Part shown: positions 54,808 through 64,000 of the stretch, piece after piece
Layout of the letters: every line of letters starts with the position of its first letter
How positions within the stretch are numbered: position 1 is the stretch's first letter
From: Myxococcus virescens
GTDB taxonomy: Bacteria > Myxococcota > Myxococcia > Myxococcales > Myxococcaceae
Length of the DNA: 64,000 nt
Direction of reading: 5' to 3'
Assembly (NCBI RefSeq): GCF_900101905.1
Contig: NZ_FNAJ01000005.1
Location: forward strand, 263,293-327,292
Program-made: the position numbers and the translations under genes
The notes under the pieces: model-generated
Databases searched by the model: none
What the model saw: the letters and a program-made list of their open reading frames with translations, nothing else
What the model was told of the DNA's origin: nothing

Positions 54808-54855
54808 AACACGACGGGCGGGCCCGCGCCTTCGCGCCTGGCCCGCCCGAGTGTT
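54808..54855. terminator. Bidirectional terminator between moaA and DUF4870 gene
   Basis: CGGGCGGGCC pairs with GGCCCGCCCG, extended by AACAC/GTGTT across a small bulge; an inner GCGC-CTTC-GCGC closes the top. On the reverse strand it is followed by GTTTTC. It lies between convergent stops. Confidence 0.8.
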
Positions 54856-54888
54856 CCTGGACCGTTTCCGCCGGCCCCGCGTGGCGCG

Positions 54889-55278
54889 CTACTTCACCAG
54901 TCGAATGTTGACCGGGTACTTGTAGAGCTGGCCCTCGTTCGCCTTCAGGCCCGCGATGATGGCGAAGACGATGGCGACGATGCCGACGATGGGCAGCAGG
55001 ACGGCGCCAATGCCGATGCACACGGTGATGGCGCTGACGAAGGCCGCGATGAACATCGTGATCTGGAAGTTCAGCGACTCCACGGCGTGGGCGCGGACGA
55101 AGGAGGACTCCTTGCCCTTCGTCAGCATCAGCACCAGCGGCACGGCGAAGCCCAGGCCCACGAAGTTGGCCAGGATGGTGCCCATGTGAGCGAGCAGCCC
55201 CATCGTCTTCTCATCCTGGGTCGGCATCGGCGTGCCACTGATGAACGAACCCATTTGCTCCTGCGGCGGAGTCTCCAT
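54889..55278 (-). CDS. DUF4870 membrane protein
   Basis: 129 residues from ATG 55278 (GGAGGGG upstream). After a soluble stretch (METPPQEQMGSFISGTPMPT) come three hydrophobic helices: LLAHMGTILANFVGLGFAVPLVLML, ITMFIAAFVSAITVCIGIGAVLLP and VGIVAIVFAIIAGLKA. KGKESSFVRAHAVESLNFQ between the first and second is the diagnostic DUF4870 segment. The function is unknown; the family is related to Tic20-like four-helix proteins. Monocistronic. Confidence 0.88.
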   Translation of the reverse strand: METPPQEQMGSFISGTPMPTQDEKTMGLLAHMGTILANFVGLGFAVPLVLMLTKGKESSFVRAHAVESLNFQITMFIAAFVSAITVCIGIGAVLLPIVGIVAIVFAIIAGLKANEGQLYKYPVNIRLVK

Positions 55279-55394
55279 TGAAAATCCCCTCCAAAGATGT
55301 CTCGGGCGCGTGCACCGCACCCAGCGGGGTCCACCATGACACGCACCCGCTCCGATTGTCACGTCCAGGACAGGTGAACTGAAGGGGCACCCGC

Positions 55395-57636
<2,242 letters not shown>

Positions 57637-58068
57637 ATGCAGATTGTCGGAGAGCTGATGACCCGTGACGTCGTCACGCTCAAGGAAACGCAGAACCTGG
57701 CCAAGGCGGATGAGCTGCTCCGGCTGCACCGCATCCGTCACCTGCCGGTGGTGCGGCAAGAGAAGCTGGTGGGCCTCATCACCCACCGCGACCTGCTGCG
57801 CGCCGCCGCCACCCACGCCACGGATCCGGCCGCGCAGCCGCTCTGGGCCGCGGACATCATGACGCGCGACGTGCAGACGGTGCGCCCGGACACGCCGCTG
57901 CGCCGGGCGGTGACGCTGATGCTCGAGCACAAGTACGGCTGCCTGCCCGTGGTGGATGAGGGCGGCGTCCTCCAGGGCATCCTCACCGAGGCGGACCTGG
58001 TCCGCTACGCCCAGCACCTCATCGGCGAGCAGGACCGCCGGGAGCTCGCCGCCGAGTTCAATGCCTGA
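57637..58068 (+). CDS. Two-CBS-domain protein
   Basis: 143 residues from ATG 57637 (AGGAGT upstream). The first CBS domain is IVGELMTRDVVTLKETQNLAKADEL through GLITHRDLL, and the second is IMTRDVQTVRPDTPLRRAVTLMLEH through GILTEADLVRYA. Stand-alone CBS pairs bind adenine nucleotides and act as sensors. No partner domain. The next gene is a transporter, which it might regulate, but there is no direct evidence. Confidence 0.93.
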   Translation: MQIVGELMTRDVVTLKETQNLAKADELLRLHRIRHLPVVRQEKLVGLITHRDLLRAAATHATDPAAQPLWAADIMTRDVQTVRPDTPLRRAVTLMLEHKYGCLPVVDEGGVLQGILTEADLVRYAQHLIGEQDRRELAAEFNA

Positions 58069-58135
58069 CCCCGCCGCCAGCGCGTGAGGGGCGGGCCCGT
58101 GTCCCCTCTCCGCCTGGCGCGTGCTCCCCCGCCCC

Positions 58136-59527
58136 ATGTCCCCCACTCCCCTGGCCGGAGCGGCCTCCCCCGAGGCCCCCCTCTCCGCGACTCCACCCGG
58201 CGTCTCCGCGCCCCGGCATGCGTTCGCGCTGGCCGGGCTCACGGGGGTCGCGCTGGTGGCGTTCCTCGGCGTCGAGGGACCGGTGGCCACGCACACGGTG
58301 CTCATCGGCGGCGCCTGTCTGGTGCTCTGGCTGACGGAGGTGGTGCCCTCGTTCGTGCCCACGCTGTTGCTGTTGGGCGCCACGCCCGTCCTCCTGGGGC
58401 CGCTGGACCGCGCCTATCAGCTGCCGTCGGTGCTCGCGTGGTGCGCGGACCCGGTGCTCATCCTGTTCCTGGGTGGCTTCACGCTGGAAGTGGCCGCCAT
58501 GCGGCACGGCCTGGATGCCTCGGTGGCGCGGCACGTGATGCGGCTGTCGGGTGGACGGCCGCGGCGGCTGGTGTTGCTGGTGATGGCGGGCGTCGCCTTC
58601 CTCTCCATGTGGATGTCCAACGTGGCCGCGGCGGCGATGATGCTGGCCGCGCTGCGTCCCTTGCTCCACGCCATGCCCGCGGGCGCGCCGCTGCGGCCCG
58701 CGCTGCTGCTGGGCGTGGCCCTGGGCGCCAACGTCGGCGGCATCGCCACGCCCGTGGGCAGCGGTCCCAATGCGCTCGCCGTATCCGCCGCGTCCGAGCA
58801 TGCGCAAGTCACCTTCGCGAAGTGGATGTCCTTCGCCCTGCCGCTCACGCTGCTCCTGCTGCTGGCGGGCTTCGGCCTGGTGCTGCTGCGCTTCCGCGTG
58901 GGCGGCAGGCTGACGCTGCCCACCGAAGCGCCCGTGTCCCTGGCGCGCTCGGGACGCCGCGTGCTCTGGGTGAGCGCGGCGTGCGTGGTGGCCTGGCTGG
59001 CGGAGCCGCTCCACGGTGTGCCCGCGCCCGTGGTGGCGCTGGCCGCCACCGCGCTGCTCTTCGGCAGCGGCCTGCTGAAGCGCGAGGACCTGGGCCGGTT
59101 GGACTGGGCCACGCTGCTGCTCATCGCCGGCGGCATCGCCCTGGGCCGGCTGCTGGAGCACTCCGGGCTCATCGCTCGCGCACTTGCCGGCGCGGACCTC
59201 GCGGGCTGGCCGGTGCCGGTGCAGATGGGGGTCTTGGTGGCCGTCGCGGCGGTGCTGTCCGCGCTGATGAGCAACACGGGGACGGCGGCGCTCCTCATCC
59301 CCCTGGCCACACAGTTGCATCCCGCCGCTTCGACGCCGATCCTCGTGGCCCTGGGATGCTCGCTGGGCATGCCCTTCGTCATCAGCACCCCGCCCAACGC
59401 GATGACGGTGGGCGAGGGGCTGGCCTCCTCCGAGCTGATGAAGTTGGGGGTTCCCCTGATGTTGGGCGGTTGTCTGCTGGTGAGCGTCTCGGGACCTGCC
59501 GTGCTGCGCCTCTTTGGGCTGCCATGA
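58136..59527 (+). CDS. DASS/SLC13-family anion symporter
   Basis: 463 residues from ATG 58136 (GTG 58121 is an alternative). About 11 transmembrane segments from residue 28 on. Both family SN-x motifs are visible: FLSMWMSNVAAAAMMLAALRP near 160 and LMSNTGTAALLIPLA near 380, the latter being the SNT signature. LGANVGGIATPVGSGPNALAV (about 200) and MPFVISTPPNAMTVGEG (about 420) line the sodium/substrate site. The likely substrates are dicarboxylates or sulfate. Confidence 0.9.
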   Translation: MSPTPLAGAASPEAPLSATPPGVSAPRHAFALAGLTGVALVAFLGVEGPVATHTVLIGGACLVLWLTEVVPSFVPTLLLLGATPVLLGPLDRAYQLPSVLAWCADPVLILFLGGFTLEVAAMRHGLDASVARHVMRLSGGRPRRLVLLVMAGVAFLSMWMSNVAAAAMMLAALRPLLHAMPAGAPLRPALLLGVALGANVGGIATPVGSGPNALAVSAASEHAQVTFAKWMSFALPLTLLLLLAGFGLVLLRFRVGGRLTLPTEAPVSLARSGRRVLWVSAACVVAWLAEPLHGVPAPVVALAATALLFGSGLLKREDLGRLDWATLLLIAGGIALGRLLEHSGLIARALAGADLAGWPVPVQMGVLVAVAAVLSALMSNTGTAALLIPLATQLHPAASTPILVALGCSLGMPFVISTPPNAMTVGEGLASSELMKLGVPLMLGGCLLVSVSGPAVLRLFGLP

Positions 59528-59644
59528 GTTTCTCTCCCCGCCTGCTCGGCACCACGGTACGAACGTGACGTCCCGGAAGAAGCAGTCGCGCGGCATGCGC
59601 GTTGAAGGGGCACTGCCTGCTCAGGCTTCGGCGGAGGTGAGCTC

Positions 59645-60142
59645 GTGACGAACGTGACCATCACTGAGTATGAAACGCGCCTCTATTGGCAGGGAGAGCG
59701 CGGCGCCGTGCTGACGAGCGACCGTGCGCCGCCCGTGCCCATTGGCCAGCCGCTGACCGGGCAGGACACCGTGGCCGTGGGCCCCTGGTCCCCGGAGGCC
59801 CTGCTCGTGGGCGCGGTGGAGGGACGCACCCTGCTGGCGTTCCTGGAGCAGGCGCGGGAAGCGGACGTGCGCGTGCTCTTCTACCAAAGCTCCGCGGTGG
59901 CCCGCGTGGTGTGTGGCGCGGACCAGCCGCCACACCTCACGGACCTCATCGTGCGCCCACACGTGGCCGTGGCCACCGAGGCCGACGCGGAGGCCGTCCG
60001 CCTCATCTTCACCGAGCTCCCCGCGCACTGCTTCCCCAGCTCCGTCGTCAACATCACTCCGCGCATCGAACCGGTGGTCGAGACGTGGCACGCTCGTAGC
60101 AGTGGACGAAGCGTACCCGCCGCGACCGCCCCCGTATCCTGA
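59645..60142 (+). CDS. OsmC-like protein lacking the first cysteine
   Basis: 165 residues from GTG 59645 with GGAGG upstream. Order of elements: beta strands with YETRLYWQGERGAVLTSD; SPEALLVGAVEGRTLLAFLEQA, where a catalytic Cys follows Gly/Ala-Ser in OsmC/Ohr but Arg stands here; then CFPSSVVNITPRIEPV, which keeps the second Cys. The fold is probably OsmC, but the usual peroxidase pair is incomplete. It may be a redox-inactive binding protein or use another residue. The next gene is a sigma-54 regulator. Confidence 0.65.
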   Translation: MTNVTITEYETRLYWQGERGAVLTSDRAPPVPIGQPLTGQDTVAVGPWSPEALLVGAVEGRTLLAFLEQAREADVRVLFYQSSAVARVVCGADQPPHLTDLIVRPHVAVATEADAEAVRLIFTELPAHCFPSSVVNITPRIEPVVETWHARSSGRSVPAATAPVS

Positions 60143-60169
60143 CCTGACAGCAAAGGCTCCCCCTCCCCC

Positions 60170-61585
60170 ATGTCCCCACAGCGCATCCTGGTCGTCGACG
60201 ATGAGGACAATGCCCGCCGGGCGATTGCCACCATCCTGAATGAGGAAGGCTACGAAGTGGCCGAGGCCGCCAACGGCGCCGAGGCCCTGGCTCGCATCGG
60301 CGAGTTCTCCCCCGCGGTGGTGCTCACCGACGTGCGCATGCCGCAGATGGACGGCCTCACGCTGCTGAAGACGGCCCGCGAGCAAGGCAGCGACGCCACC
60401 TTCGTGATGATGACGGCGTTCGCCAGCGTGGAGACGGCCGTGGAGGCCATGAAGTCGGGCGCGGACAACTTCCTGCTCAAGCCGTTGGACGCGGACCAGG
60501 TGCTCGTCACCCTGGGCAAGGTGCTGGAGAAGCGCAGCCTGCGCCAGGAGGCCGAGGCGCTGCGGGACCAGGTGCGCTCGCGCGTCCGCCGCTTCCACGA
60601 CATCATCGGCGAATCGCCCCAGCTCCAGGGCATCTACGACGTCATTCGGAGGGCGGCGGGCACGCGCGCCACGGTGCTCATCCTGGGTGAATCGGGCACG
60701 GGCAAGGAGTTGATTGCCCAGGCCCTGCACCAGGAGTCGCCACGCAAGGACAAGCCCTTCATCCGTGTGCACTGCGCTGCCCTGTCCGAGAACCTGCTGG
60801 AGAGCGAGCTGTTCGGCCACGAGAAGGGCTCATTCACGGGAGCGCTGGCCCGGAAGGAAGGCCGCTTCGAGCTGGCGGACGGAGGCACGCTGTTCCTGGA
60901 CGAGATTGGCGAAATCTCTCCCGCCGTGCAGGTGAAGCTGCTGCGCGTCCTCCAGCAGCGTGAGTTCGAGCGCGTGGGTGGCACCCAGACGCTGAAGGTG
61001 GACGTGCGCATCGTCGCGGCCACGCACCGGGACCTGGTGGCCGAGGTGAAGGCGGGGCGGTTCCGCGAGGACCTCTACTACCGGCTCAACGTGGTGAGCG
61101 TGACGCTGCCGCCGCTGAGGGACCGCAAGAGCGACGTCCCCGCGCTGGTGAACCACTTCCTGGAGAAGTACAGCGATTCATACGGCAAGCAGGTGCGGGG
61201 TCTTGCGCCCGGGACGCTCCAGGCGCTGCTGTCCCATGACTGGCCGGGCAACATCCGCGAGTTGGAGAACGCCATCGAGCGCGCGGTGGTGCTGGCGCAG
61301 GGACAGGAGCTGACCACCGATGACCTGCCGCCCGTGCTGCGTGGGCCCCGGCCGCACGGGACATCCACGGGCGCGCTCATCCCGGGCGCCACGCTGGCGG
61401 CCATTGAGCGTGAGGCCATCCTGCGCACGCTGGAGATGGTGCAGGGCTCCACGTCCCGGGCCGCCGAGGTGCTGGGCATCAGCGTGCGGAAGATTCAGTA
61501 CCGGCTCAAGGAGTACAGCACGCCGGATGGCGCGCCGCTGAAGGTCGTGGCCGATGAGGCGGAGGACCTGGCCGCCGAGTCGTAG
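60170..61585 (+). CDS. Sigma-54-dependent response regulator, GSFTGA variant
   Basis: 471 residues. Receiver (ILVVDDEDNARR, Asp in VVLTDVRMPQMDG, Lys in FLLKPLDA); AAA+ ([18 protein letters not shown], then GHEKGSFTGALARKEGR near 215-230, GGTLFLDEIGEI); a Fis-type helix-turn-helix near the end (TSRAAEVLGISVRKIQYRLKEY). The sigma-54-contacting loop has Ser instead of Ala in GAFTGA, a known natural variant among myxobacterial activators. There is no kinase gene beside it, so it is an orphan. An acidic C-terminal tail follows the DNA-binding helix. Confidence 0.94.
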   Translation: MSPQRILVVDDEDNARRAIATILNEEGYEVAEAANGAEALARIGEFSPAVVLTDVRMPQMDGLTLLKTAREQGSDATFVMMTAFASVETAVEAMKSGADNFLLKPLDADQVLVTLGKVLEKRSLRQEAEALRDQVRSRVRRFHDIIGESPQLQGIYDVIRRAAGTRATVLILGESGTGKELIAQALHQESPRKDKPFIRVHCAALSENLLESELFGHEKGSFTGALARKEGRFELADGGTLFLDEIGEISPAVQVKLLRVLQQREFERVGGTQTLKVDVRIVAATHRDLVAEVKAGRFREDLYYRLNVVSVTLPPLRDRKSDVPALVNHFLEKYSDSYGKQVRGLAPGTLQALLSHDWPGNIRELENAIERAVVLAQGQELTTDDLPPVLRGPRPHGTSTGALIPGATLAAIEREAILRTLEMVQGSTSRAAEVLGISVRKIQYRLKEYSTPDGAPLKVVADEAEDLAAES

Positions 61586-61625
61586 CGGTTTGATGGGGGG
61601 CTGGGGCACTGCTACCGTGCCCTGG

Positions 61626-62843
61626 ATGGGATGGCGTTCGAGGCGAGCCTCGATTCACCGGGGTAACGTGCTGCTGCGGGTCCTGGTATGGGGTGTCAGC
61701 GGAATCCTGCTGCTCGCCATGTTGGCCCTCGCGGCCTTCCACGTCTGGTCTCAGCGCCAATATGGCCCCGCCATCGGGCAGTTCCGAGCCGACGTCACGG
61801 CGCAGGTGGAGTTCTTCTGCGAACAACAGGCGCTGGTGGGCGCGGAGCCGTGGTTTCACGAACCGCGGGGCGCGGGCGATGCGGGCCCGCTGCTCAACGA
61901 ATGGCTCCGCGTGGCTTCCGGCCCGCCCGGTCTTGAAGAGTCACCCCTTCGGCTCCCGGCACACCTTCTGTTGCTCCAGAAGGCCGAGCGCATGGAGGAC
62001 TGGATAACGTCGGACCTGGACCTCTCCAGCCTGGACTTCGGCTGGATGCGCCAGATGCATGCGTTCGACCACTGGAATGCCATTCCCCGTGCGTCCATCG
62101 CACCGGGCAAGCCTTTCGACCTGATGTCCGCGTCCTTTCCGGAGTTCTCGCTCCTGGTGCTCTGGTCGAAGTTGCGGCTCCGGCATGCGATTGAACAGGG
62201 GACGCCGCTGGAAGCCGTGCGCGACGTGAGGCAGCTCGCGTGGCTGGCTTACCGCACGGACACGCTGGTGGGCGGCATGGTCGCCCTCTCATTGCTCACC
62301 GCCGAACACAGGCTCCACGCCACCTTGGAGAATCCCCCGCCTGACTGGCGGCCCATGAGCCTCGAACAACAGAGGCGCTTCAAGGCCGTGCTGTGGTCCG
62401 CCTCTGCCTTTTCGAGCATCGCTTCTCCCGTGGAGGTCGGCGAGAAGGCACGCGCGTGTGAGCCGGCGATTGGCCGCTGTATTGGCCTGGTGGAAGCCGC
62501 CCTTCGAGGCCGTTACCTGGAACCCTATGCGAAAGGCACGCACCAGCAGGCGTACCTGAAACTCAAGACAGCCAGCGCGGCGGGCCACTGCCACACGCAG
62601 CTGCTGGCGCCCATCTGGGAGCAAGGGCTCACGGTGACGGATGACGATACAATGCGGGGTGCAGGGGACGAGCGACCCCTGGCGGCGCGGCTGATTCCCA
62701 CGAGCGCCCTCAGGGGCCCCTTCGCACTCCAAATCCTGGCATCCTCGCTGACCACCCTCGACCCGCTCCGCGAGCTCAAAGCCCTGGCTCCCCCTAGCAA
62801 GGGCAATGCCCCTGGATCGGACATCTACGACGGGCGTCGTTGA
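61626..62843 (+). CDS. Membrane-anchored protein, unknown
   Basis: 405 residues from ATG 61626 (longer in-frame start at 61554 would overlap the regulator). A basic N-terminus and one helix (LLRVLVWGVSGILLLAMLALAAFHVW) anchor it. The exterior ~360 residues are mostly helical with several tryptophans (WFHEPRGAGDAGPLLNEWL, WLAYRTDTLVGGMVALSLL). It ends DIYDGRR within the first BlaI operator. No domain is recognised. A soluble envelope domain of lineage-specific type is likely. Confidence 0.65.
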   Translation: MGWRSRRASIHRGNVLLRVLVWGVSGILLLAMLALAAFHVWSQRQYGPAIGQFRADVTAQVEFFCEQQALVGAEPWFHEPRGAGDAGPLLNEWLRVASGPPGLEESPLRLPAHLLLLQKAERMEDWITSDLDLSSLDFGWMRQMHAFDHWNAIPRASIAPGKPFDLMSASFPEFSLLVLWSKLRLRHAIEQGTPLEAVRDVRQLAWLAYRTDTLVGGMVALSLLTAEHRLHATLENPPPDWRPMSLEQQRRFKAVLWSASAFSSIASPVEVGEKARACEPAIGRCIGLVEAALRGRYLEPYAKGTHQQAYLKLKTASAAGHCHTQLLAPIWEQGLTVTDDDTMRGAGDERPLAARLIPTSALRGPFALQILASSLTTLDPLRELKALAPPSKGNAPGSDIYDGRR

Positions 62844-62868
62844 CTCTTACGACGGCCGTCGTAATACT
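62827..62868 (+). promoter_or_regulatory. BlaI operators within its own promoter
   Basis: Operator 1 is ACGACGGGCGTCGT (62827-62840), operator 2 the 18-bp perfect palindrome TTACGACGGCCGTCGTAA (62847-62864); their centres lie 22 bases apart. TTGACT (62840-62845) and AATACT (62863-62868), 17 bases apart, fit a promoter with operator 2 filling the spacer. RNA would start near 62875, next to the ATG at 62876, giving little or no leader. Confidence 0.75.
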
Positions 62869-62875
62869 CCACGAG

Positions 62876-63271
62876 ATGACCACCCACGCCTTCCCGCAGC
62901 CGACGCGGGCCGAGCTGGCCATCCTCCGCGTGCTCTGGAAGCAGGGCCCCAGCACCGTCCGACAGGTGCACGAGCTGCTCCGGGGCACCCAGGACAAGGA
63001 CACCGGCTACACCACCGTCCTCAAGCTCCTGCAGAACATGACGGAGAAGGGCATCGTCCAACGTGACGAGAGCGAACGGACCCATGTCTATGAAGCCGCC
63101 ATCAGCGAGACGCGCACCCAGCGCGACCTCCTGCGCGACTTGATGGACCGGGCCTTCGGAGGGTCCGCCACGTCGGTCGTGGCCCAGGCGTTGTCCATGA
63201 AGCGCGCGTCCGCCGAGGAGCTGGCGGAGATTCGCAGGCTGCTCGACGCACACGAAAAGCGGGGGAAGTGA
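62876..63271 (+). CDS. blaI: BlaI/MecI/CopY-family repressor
   Basis: 131 residues from ATG 62876. Winged helix RAELAILRVLWKQGPSTVRQVHELL, then DTGYTTVLKLLQNMTEKGIVQRDESERTHVYEAA, and a C-terminal dimerisation helix. In characterised systems a BlaR1-like membrane protease inactivates this repressor when a beta-lactam or other signal is sensed. Here the next gene, overlapping by one base, encodes an M56 protease. Two operators lie just upstream, which indicates autoregulation. Confidence 0.93.
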   Translation: MTTHAFPQPTRAELAILRVLWKQGPSTVRQVHELLRGTQDKDTGYTTVLKLLQNMTEKGIVQRDESERTHVYEAAISETRTQRDLLRDLMDRAFGGSATSVVAQALSMKRASAEELAEIRRLLDAHEKRGK

Positions 63272-64000
63272 TGGACGCGCGTTATCTCCACGCCCTGGAG
63301 CAGGCGCTGCTCGGCTTCCTGTGGCAGGGCGCGGTGGTGGCCCTGGCGGTCGCGGGTATCCTGTCCCTGACGCCGCAGCGCGCCGCGCGGGCGCGTTACG
63401 CCGCCGCGTGTCTGGGGATGGTGGCCATGGCCGTGCTGCCCGTGGTGACGTTCCTGACCGCGCTGGCGGAGGCCTCGCGCGCCGTGACGTTCGGCGCCTT
63501 CGAGTCCCTGACCCAGTCCCGCATGCTGGCCGTGGTCACGACGGAGACCGCGTCCCTGGCGGCTCCGCACTGGACGGAGGTGCTCCGTCCCTGGCTGCTG
63601 CCGGCGTGGTGCTGCGGCGTGCTCCTCCTGTCGGCCCGGACCGTGGCCGCCTGGCTCATCACCCACCGGATGGCCCGGCAGGAGACGCAAGCCCCCTCGG
63701 CCCACTGGAGTGAGGCGCTGACCCGTGCGTTGCGCCACGTGCGCCTGTCCCGGCCCGTGCGCCTGCTGGCCTCCGCCCGCGTGGACGTGCCCATGGTCAT
63801 TGGCCTGTGGCGCCCCCTCATCCTGGTGCCGGCGGGTGCCATCACCGGGCTGTCCGCCGCGCAGCTGGAGGCCATCCTCGCCCACGAGCTGGGCCACATC
63901 CGGCGCCACGACTACGTGGTCAACCTCCTCCAGTCCTTCGTGGAGACCCTCCTGTTCTACCACCCGGCCGTCTGGTGGCTGTCCCACCGCATCCGCGAGG
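63271..64000 (+). CDS. M56/BlaR1-family membrane metallopeptidase, 5' part only
   Basis: 243 residues are visible; the gene continues beyond the window. ATG 63271 shares one base with the blaI stop. Hydrophobic helices (QALLGFLWQGAVVALAVAGIL, LGMVAMAVLPVVTFLTAL, LPAWCCGVLLLSARTVAAWL) precede the M56 zinc site AILAHELGHIRRHDYVVNLLQ (HExxH). PMVIGLWRPLILVPAGAITGLS before it is typical of the family. Whether a penicillin-binding or other sensor domain follows cannot be seen. Confidence 0.9.
   Translation, partial: MDARYLHALEQALLGFLWQGAVVALAVAGILSLTPQRAARARYAAACLGMVAMAVLPVVTFLTALAEASRAVTFGAFESLTQSRMLAVVTTETASLAAPHWTEVLRPWLLPAWCCGVLLLSARTVAAWLITHRMARQETQAPSAHWSEALTRALRHVRLSRPVRLLASARVDVPMVIGLWRPLILVPAGAITGLSAAQLEAILAHELGHIRRHDYVVNLLQSFVETLLFYHPAVWWLSHRIRE

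Overview
The window is high-GC, tightly packed DNA from a myxobacterium, most likely Myxococcus or a close relative. The evidence is the extreme third-position GC, frequent GTG/TTG starts, several sigma-54 enhancer-binding response regulators, many signal-transduction genes and long disordered Lys/Ala- or Arg-rich protein tails. I saw no tRNA, rRNA, insertion sequence, phage gene or CRISPR array. This is chromosomal core plus lineage-specific genes, cut at both edges (a secreted protein at the left, an M56/BlaR1 peptidase at the right).

Region by region. 1-6.2 kb (- strand): three tandem secreted proteins, two of them paralogous; nadD; a degenerate phosphoesterase; a class III cyclase coupled to a NamZ-type muramidase; a secreted TPR protein. 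6.3-10.9 kb: mutS2, a phosphopantetheinyl transferase, a TPR protein and a small phospholipase A2-like protein. 10.9-18.8 kb: a sensor kinase/NtrC-type regulator operon divergent from a TolC-ABC-MacA-MacB type efflux operon, with palindromic sites and a sigma-54 promoter between them. 18.9-26.8 kb: PfpI, a RegA/RegB-like divergent two-component pair, a DUF4105 membrane protein, a small secreted beta protein, an SDR, a membrane phosphoesterase and a TPR lipoprotein. 26.8-31.8 kb: an RNase R with very long tails and a Lys/Ala-rich protein ending in a chagasin-like domain. 32-42.9 kb: moeA, ribA, a metallo-hydrolase, a LipB-NUDIX fusion behind a zinc-finger P-loop protein, then E2, lipA and lpd.

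43.6-51.1 kb holds a complete histidine operon, hisG-D-C-H-A-B-F-N-IE, in which every junction overlaps by 1-4 bases. Upstream of hisG lies a 30-residue leader peptide with eight His codons (six of seven consecutive residues) and then a perfect 11-bp hairpin followed by six U. This is a classical ribosome-stalling attenuator and is the strongest regulatory finding in the window.

51.1-64 kb: thiO, an HD-GYP regulator, moaA, a DUF4870 protein, thiC behind a TPP riboswitch, a CBS protein, a DASS transporter, an OsmC-like protein, a second sigma-54 regulator, an unknown membrane protein, and a BlaI-BlaR1-type pair whose promoter carries two near-identical operators. The genes cover biosynthesis (histidine, thiamine, NAD, lipoate, molybdopterin, riboflavin) interleaved with envelope and signalling functions. 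Many starts are inferred from ribosome-binding sites and stop/start overlaps, and alternatives are stated in the entries.
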